Assembly (NCBI GenBank): GCA_050010315.1
Contig: JBEKLG010000070.1
Location: 1 to 8,683 of the forward strand
Length of the DNA: 8,683 bases
DNA from: Bog-793 sp050010315
GTDB taxonomy: Bacteria; Actinomycetota; Acidimicrobiia; Acidimicrobiales; Bog-793
Direction: 5' to 3'
Both the position numbers and the translations under genes were made by a program. This document shows, in pieces, positions 4,668 to 8,683 of this stretch (its first letter is position 1; the number at the start of each line of letters is the position of its first letter). The notes beneath the pieces were generated by a model that worked only from the letters and a program-made list of their open reading frames with translations, was not told the origin of the DNA and searched no databases.

Positions 4668-6515
4668 ATGTGCGGCATCTTCGCAGTCACCGGCGCCACC
4701 GAACCGCTCGACGTCGTCCTCACCGGACTCGAATCGCTCGAATACCGGGGATATGACTCAGCCGGGGTCGCGTTCGTCGATGAAGACTCGGGTGAGCTCC
4801 GCGTCGTACGCGCCGCCGAGCTGACGCGCTCGGTCGAGAAGCTGCGGGTGATGCTTGCCGACGCGCCGGCGGGCGCGGGCGCGGCGATCGGCCACACGCG
4901 TTGGGCGACCCACGGCGCGCCCACCGAACGGAACGCCCATCCGCACCTCGACTGCACCGGCAGGGTCGCGATCGTGCACAACGGGATCATCGAGAACCAC
5001 CGCGAGCTCGCCGAGGCGCTCGTCGCGAACGGGCACACACTCGTGTCCGCCACGGACACCGAGGTCGTCGCCCACCTCGTCGAGGCCGAGCTCGCCGGCG
5101 GATCCGGCCTCAAAGAGGCGGTGCGCCGCTCGATGGCGATCCTGCGGGGCGACTTCGCCATCGCCGTCGTCGCGCTCGCCGAACCCGACACGATCGTCGT
5201 CGCCCGCCGGACCTCGCCGCTCGTGATCGGCCTCAGCGAGTCCCTCGGGCTTGCGGCGTCGGACCTCGCGGCCCTGGTCGGCACGACCCGGGAGCTGTAC
5301 CTGCTCGACGACGACGAGGTCGCCGAGATCCGCCCGGGGCGCGTCGAGGCCTGCGACCTTTTCGGCTACCCGGTCGTGCTCCGGCGCCACGAGGTGACCT
5401 GGAGCGTCGCCGACGCGAAGAAGGGCGGCTACACCGACTACATGTCGAAAGAGATCCACGAACAGCCGCACGCCGTGGCCCAGACGCTCCTCGGCCGGAT
5501 CAGCGCCGACGGCGTGACCGAGATCGAGGAGCTGGCGATCCCGCCCGACGTGCTCGGCTCGTACCGCCGGGTGCTGTTGCTCGGCTGCGGATCGAGCTAC
5601 CACGCCGCGCTCGTCGGGCGGCAGTCGATCGAGGCGTGGGCCCGGCTCCACGCCGACGCCGAGATCTCGAGCGAGTTCCGCTACCGGCTCTCGGTCGTCG
5701 GCCCCGAGACGCTGGTCATCGCCGTCAGCCAATCGGGCGAGACCGTCGACTCGCTGCACGCGATCCGCGAGGCGCGCCGTCGCCGGGCGGGGGTCATCAC
5801 CGTGTCGAACGTCGTCGACTCCGTCATGGCCCGCGAGTCCGACGGCGTCTGCTACACCCACGCCGGACCCGAGATCGGCGTGGCGTCGACGAAGTGCCAT
5901 GTCGCGCAGCTCGCCCTGCTCCAGGTGCTGGCGCTCCACCTCGCCCGGGCACGGGGCGCGATCGACGATGCCGAGGCGCGTCTCGTAGCCGACGGGCTCG
6001 GCTCGGTTTCCTCCCTCATCGCCCGGGCGCTCGGGCGGGCGGACAGCTACATGGCGGTGGCCCGGAGGTTCGCCGGAATCGACGATGTGTACTTCCTCGG
6101 CCGTCGGTCCGGACTGCCGATCGCGATGGAGGGCGCGCTGAAGCTGAAAGAGCTCGCCTACGTCCGTGCCGAGGCCTATCCGGCCGGAGAGATGAAGCAC
6201 GGCCCGATCTCACTCATCACCCCCGGCGTCGTCGTCGTCGTCGTGGCGACCCGGACGGGACTGTGGGAGAAGGTGATGGCGAACGTCGAGGAGATGCGCT
6301 CGCGGGGCGCGACGATCGTCGCGATCGCCGACGAGGACGACGGCGAGACGGCGGCGCTCGTCGATGCCGTGCTGGAGGTTCCCCCAACGCTCGAGCTCCT
6401 CACGCCGATCGTCGCCGCGGTCGCGACGCAGTGCTTCGCCTACGCGATCGCCCGGGCCCGGGGCAACGACGTCGATCGGCCCCGCAACCTCGCCAAGGTC
6501 GTGACCGTCGAATGA
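4668..6515 (+). CDS. glmS: Glutamine--fructose-6-phosphate aminotransferase (isomerizing)
   Basis: GlmS uses glutamine to turn fructose-6-phosphate into glucosamine-6-phosphate, the first committed step of amino-sugar synthesis. The 615-residue length is typical. The N-terminal class II glutaminase domain starts MCGIFAVTG, with Cys2 as the nucleophile exposed after Met removal. It continues with LEYRGYDSAG (24-33), HTRWATHG (76-83) and VHNGIIENHREL (103-114). The first SIS domain has LLLGCGSSYHA (303-313), SQSGETVDSL (354-363) and GVASTK (404-409). The second SIS domain has EGALKLKELAYVRAEAYPAG (488-507), and the C-terminus is VDRPRNLAKVVTVE. The invariant MCGI fixes the start. A (GTC)5-GTG run at 6228-6245 encodes six valines (521-526) in a predicted beta strand. 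The gene probably has its own leaderless promoter and feeds GlmM, encoded just upstream. No glmS ribozyme could fit the 57-nt gap. Confidence 0.97.
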   Translation: MCGIFAVTGATEPLDVVLTGLESLEYRGYDSAGVAFVDEDSGELRVVRAAELTRSVEKLRVMLADAPAGAGAAIGHTRWATHGAPTERNAHPHLDCTGRVAIVHNGIIENHRELAEALVANGHTLVSATDTEVVAHLVEAELAGGSGLKEAVRRSMAILRGDFAIAVVALAEPDTIVVARRTSPLVIGLSESLGLAASDLAALVGTTRELYLLDDDEVAEIRPGRVEACDLFGYPVVLRRHEVTWSVADAKKGGYTDYMSKEIHEQPHAVAQTLLGRISADGVTEIEELAIPPDVLGSYRRVLLLGCGSSYHAALVGRQSIEAWARLHADAEISSEFRYRLSVVGPETLVIAVSQSGETVDSLHAIREARRRRAGVITVSNVVDSVMARESDGVCYTHAGPEIGVASTKCHVAQLALLQVLALHLARARGAIDDAEARLVADGLGSVSSLIARALGRADSYMAVARRFAGIDDVYFLGRRSGLPIAMEGALKLKELAYVRAEAYPAGEMKHGPISLITPGVVVVVVATRTGLWEKVMANVEEMRSRGATIVAIADEDDGETAALVDAVLEVPPTLELLTPIVAAVATQCFAYAIARARGNDVDRPRNLAKVVTVE

Positions 6516-6565
6516 CGCCAGCCGGCGGGAGACATCTGCGCCGTCTGGGAGCGGTCGGCTCGTGA
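6512..6565 (+). other. Bridging mini-ORF between glmS and acpS (17 codons)
   Basis: An ATG at 6512 overlaps the glmS stop (ATGA) and opens a 17-codon frame, MTPAGGRHLRRLGAVGS. Its TGA (6563-6565) overlaps the acpS GTG (GTGA at 6562-6565). Ribosomes finishing glmS could thus restart, cross the gap and restart again at acpS. The peptide itself resembles nothing I know, and it could be a chance frame in GC-rich DNA. Confidence 0.25.
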
Positions 6566-6927
6566 TCGGCATCGGACTCGACACCGTGGACGTGGCGCGC
6601 TTTCGCCGGGTGCTGGCACGGCGCCCCGGGATCGCCGAGCGGGTGTTCACATCGCGCGAGCGAGCCGACACGGCGGGCCGCGCCGACCCCGTGCCGGAGC
6701 TCGCGGCGCGGTTCGCGGCGAAGGAGGCGGCGATGAAGGCCCTCGGGGTCGGGGTGGGTGCCGTCCGCTTTGGCGAGATCGGTGTCGTGCGGGCGCCGTC
6801 GGGCGCCCCGTCGCTTGAGGCGACCGGTCGCGCCGCGGCCCGCGCCGCCGCCCTCGGGGTCGGGGTGCTGCGGGTCTCGCTCACCCATACGGACACCCAT
6901 GCCGGAGCCGTCGTTGTCGCCGAATGA
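6562..6927 (+). CDS. acpS: Holo-[acyl-carrier-protein] synthase
   Basis: AcpS transfers the 4'-phosphopantetheine of coenzyme A to the serine of apo acyl carrier protein, activating it for fatty acid synthesis. The 121-residue protein has the normal AcpS length. The first motif is GIGLDTVDVARFRR (residues 3-16), with the metal-binding Asp7. The second is RFAAKEAAMKALG (50-62), with Lys54, Glu55 and Lys59, and the C-terminal strand is SLTHTDTHAGAVVVAE (106-121). The start is a GTG, since the protein must begin just before the IGIGLD strand; GGGAG at 6547-6551 lies 10 nt upstream. A 17-bp direct repeat inside the gene encodes two ALGVGV segments. It sits between glmS and nnr in the conserved actinobacterial order, with mini-ORFs filling both gaps. 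Confidence 0.95.
   Translation: MIGIGLDTVDVARFRRVLARRPGIAERVFTSRERADTAGRADPVPELAARFAAKEAAMKALGVGVGAVRFGEIGVVRAPSGAPSLEATGRAAARAAALGVGVLRVSLTHTDTHAGAVVVAE
6740..6867 (+). repeat. 17-bp direct repeat within acpS (6740-6756 and 6851-6867)
   Basis: CCCTCGGGGTCGGGGTG occurs twice, identically and in the same frame, 111 bp apart. Each copy encodes the residues ALGVGV. It is a possible site for slippage or recombination deletion of 37 codons, but is most likely a coincidence of codon bias and short Gly/Val segments. Confidence 0.6.
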
Positions 6928-6965
6928 CCCCACGCCCGGGGCGGGCCTGGGGCTGCGGATCCTGA
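6924..6965 (+). other. Bridging mini-ORF between acpS and nnr (13 codons)
   Basis: An ATG at 6924 overlaps the acpS stop (ATGA) and opens a 13-codon frame, MTPRPGRAWGCGS. Its TGA (6963-6965) ends one base before the nnr ATG at 6967. The arrangement repeats that of the glmS-acpS gap; both peptides begin MTP and end GS. It may serve termination-reinitiation coupling or be chance. Confidence 0.25.
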
Positions 6966-6966
6966 G

Positions 6967-8340
6967 ATGAGGCCGGTGCTCACGTCGGCGGAGATGGGTG
7001 CCGTCGACGAGGAGGCCCGGCGTCGGGTCGGTCTTGCGACGCTCGTCGCCCGGGCGGGTTTCGCCGTCGCCCGCGCCGGGGTCGGCTGCATGGGGGGCAC
7101 GTACGGGCGGCGGGTCGTCGTTGTCGCCGGCCGGGGCCACAACGGGGACGACGGGCGCGTCGCCGCCTCGCTGCTCGCGAGGCGTGGCGCCCGTGTCACC
7201 GTCTTTCCCGCGGCCGAGGCACCAGACGAGCTCCCGCCGTGCGATCTCGTCCTCGACGCCGCCTACGGGACGCGCTTCCACGGCGACTACCGCGCCCCCC
7301 GTTCCCCGGACGGGGCTTTCGTCGTCGCCGTCGACATCCCCTCCGGCGTCGTCGCCGACACCGGGGTGGCGACGCCGGGTGCCGTGCGCGCCGATCTGAC
7401 CGTGACGTTCGGCGCGCTGAAGCCCGGTCTGCTTTTTGGCCGGGGCCCCGAGCTCGCCGGGGCGGTCGTCGTCGAGCCGATCGGGCTCGATCCGGGGACG
7501 CCGGCCCAGCACCTCGTCGAGGACCAGGACCGCGGGTGGCTAAAAGGACGCGACCGGCGGGGCAACAAGTGGGACGCCGCGGTCTACGTCGTCGCCGGCT
7601 CACCCGGCATGTTCGGTGCCGCCGCCCTGGCGGCGAACGGCGCGATCCGGGCGGGAGCGGGGATGGTCCGCCTCGGTTCGCCGGGCGTCGAGCCCGGGGC
7701 GATCCCGGTCACCGAGGCCGTGGCGCGCCCCGTCCCGGCGGCCGAGTGGGCCGGGTCGGTGCTTACCGAGCTCGTCCGCTGCCAAGCCCTGGTCGTCGGG
7801 CCCGGGCTCGGGCGGAGCGAGCCTGCGATCCGGGGCATCCGCGAGCTCGTGGCGCAAGCCGAGGTCCCGCTCGTCGTCGACGCCGACGGACTGTTCGCCC
7901 TCGGCGCGGCGTCCGAGGCGGCGAGGATCGTCGCCAAGCGGCGTCAGCCGACGATCATCACGCCCCACAACGGCGAGTACGCGCGACTCAGCGGCTCGGC
8001 TCCGGGCGACGACCGCCTCGAGGCGAGCCGCGAGCTCGCCCGCCGAGTCGGGGCGTTCGTTCTCCTGAAGGGCCCGGCGACGGTCGTCGCCGCGCCGAGC
8101 GGTGAGGCGCTGATCGCTGCCGCCGGGTCGTCCAGGCTGTCGACCGCCGGGACCGGCGACGTGCTCTCGGGCATGCTCGGCGCGTTCCTCGCCCGGGGCC
8201 TCGAGCCGTTGCGCGCCGCCGGCCTCGCCGCGCACGTCCACGGCCGCGCCGCCCAGATCGGCTTCGCCGAAGGCCTCGAGGCCTCGGATCTCCCCTTGCT
8301 TGTCGCGTCGGTGCTCTCCGCCGGCGCCCCTCAGACCTAG
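6967..8340 (+). CDS. nnr: Bifunctional NAD(P)H-hydrate epimerase / ADP-dependent NAD(P)H-hydrate dehydratase
   Basis: This enzyme repairs NADHX and NADPHX, the damaged hydrated forms of the reduced cofactors. The 457-residue protein joins both domains. The N-terminal YjeF_N epimerase part (about 1-185) opens PVLTSAEMGAVDEEA. It has VVVVAGRGHNGDDG (50-63), LDAAYGT (96-102) with the likely catalytic Asp97, and AVDIPSGVVADTG (121-133). The C-terminal ribokinase-like dehydratase part (about 190-457) has GRDRRGNKWDAAVYVVAGSP, then AIRAGAGMV (226-234) and VVGPGLG (276-282). It continues with VVDADGL (303-309), ITPHNGEYARL (331-341), LLKGPATVV (366-374) and TAGTGDVLSGML (393-404), with Asp398 as the conserved GTGD aspartate. 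The usual GNNGGDG of the epimerase loop is GHNGDDG here, and this domain is slightly short. The ATG follows a weak GGAT (6957-6960). alr starts 4 nt after the stop, indicating a shared transcript. Confidence 0.94.
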   Translation: MRPVLTSAEMGAVDEEARRRVGLATLVARAGFAVARAGVGCMGGTYGRRVVVVAGRGHNGDDGRVAASLLARRGARVTVFPAAEAPDELPPCDLVLDAAYGTRFHGDYRAPRSPDGAFVVAVDIPSGVVADTGVATPGAVRADLTVTFGALKPGLLFGRGPELAGAVVVEPIGLDPGTPAQHLVEDQDRGWLKGRDRRGNKWDAAVYVVAGSPGMFGAAALAANGAIRAGAGMVRLGSPGVEPGAIPVTEAVARPVPAAEWAGSVLTELVRCQALVVGPGLGRSEPAIRGIRELVAQAEVPLVVDADGLFALGAASEAARIVAKRRQPTIITPHNGEYARLSGSAPGDDRLEASRELARRVGAFVLLKGPATVVAAPSGEALIAAAGSSRLSTAGTGDVLSGMLGAFLARGLEPLRAAGLAAHVHGRAAQIGFAEGLEASDLPLLVASVLSAGAPQT

Positions 8341-8344
8341 GGCG

Positions 8345-8683
8345 ATGGCGACGGCGTACCGCCCCTCGTGGGCCGAGATCGACACCGGCGCGGTCCGCGC
8401 CAACGTCGAGCTGTTGTGCCGCCTCGTCGCGCCGTCGCGCCTCTGCGCCGTCGTGAAGGCCGACGGCTACGGCCACGGGAGCGTCGCCGTTGCCCGGGCC
8501 GCGCTCGCCGGTGGCGCCTCGATGCTCGCGGTCGCGCTCGTCGAGGAGGCGATTACGCTGCGCGAGGCCGGGATCGAGGCCCCCGTGCTCTTGCTCACCG
8601 AGGCGCCCCCCGACGGCATCGGCGCGCTCCTGGCCGCCGACGCCACGCCGACGGTGTACAGCGCCGCGGGCATCGCCCTCGCC
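8345..8683 (+). CDS. alr: Alanine racemase, N-terminal part (cut by window edge)
   Basis: Alr is a pyridoxal-phosphate enzyme that interconverts L- and D-alanine and supplies D-Ala for peptidoglycan. The 113 codons present begin MATAYRPSWAEIDTGAVRAN, the usual start (WAEID...AVR.N). They contain the cofactor-binding motif CAVVKADGYGHG (residues 34-45), with the Schiff-base Lys38. The barrel continues through ASMLAVALVEEAITLREAGI and APVLLLTE. The frame is open to the window edge, where about two thirds of the gene is missing. The ATG lies 4 nt after the nnr stop; an AGGG at 8339-8342 is too close to be an ideal ribosome site, so coupling to nnr is likely. Confidence 0.93.
   Translation, partial: MATAYRPSWAEIDTGAVRANVELLCRLVAPSRLCAVVKADGYGHGSVAVARAALAGGASMLAVALVEEAITLREAGIEAPVLLLTEAPPDGIGALLAADATPTVYSAAGIALA

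Noticed and set aside
4758..6200. Long minus-strand open frame (480 codons) opposite glmS
   Set aside because: glmS is unmistakable on the + strand. The antisense frame is a product of GC-rich third positions and has no recognisable domain.
6740..6760. G-quadruplex at the GGGGTCGGGGTGGG run in acpS
   Set aside because: Only three clear G-runs of three or more are present; a fourth is lacking nearby.

Overview
The window is a GC-rich, densely coding chromosomal segment, most likely from an actinobacterium. The deep-branching class Acidimicrobiia is my best guess. That rests on the look of the ribosomal proteins, the gene order, GTG starts, and genes that begin directly behind a TAnnnT -10 box. 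No 16S or other decisive marker is present. I see no mobile element, CRISPR array, tRNA or rRNA.

Left part (1-1415, + strand): the C-terminal end of a coiled-coil protein overlaps, by an ATGA junction, a GT-B-fold glycosyltransferase of the GT4 type. This looks like the end of a surface-polysaccharide or glycan operon. It meets an unrecognised 235-residue protein gene on the minus strand (1462-2169), convergent with the glycosyltransferase.

Divergent control region (2170-2388): one side serves the minus-strand gene, which appears to be leaderless. The other side carries a good promoter (TTGCGC, 17 bp, TAGCCT) for the ribosomal protein genes. Two overlapping GC-rich inverted repeats lie between them. 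A leader of about 85 nt precedes rplM.

Right part (2389-8683, all + strand): rplM, rpsI, glmM, glmS, acpS, nnr and the start of alr. This is the conserved actinobacterial ribosome/cell-wall cluster. GlmS makes glucosamine-6-phosphate and GlmM turns it into glucosamine-1-phosphate for UDP-GlcNAc. AcpS activates acyl carrier protein for fatty acid synthesis. Nnr repairs hydrated NAD(P)H. Alr makes D-alanine for peptidoglycan. glmS seems to have its own leaderless promoter inside the cluster.

No clearly new multi-gene system is visible. The most interesting signals are small. Two short ORFs exactly bridge the glmS-acpS and acpS-nnr gaps by stop/start overlap. Three promoters share a TAGC(C/G)T -10 box, two of them 6-7 nt from the start codon. 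There is a dyad-rich divergent region, and one unrecognised gene.
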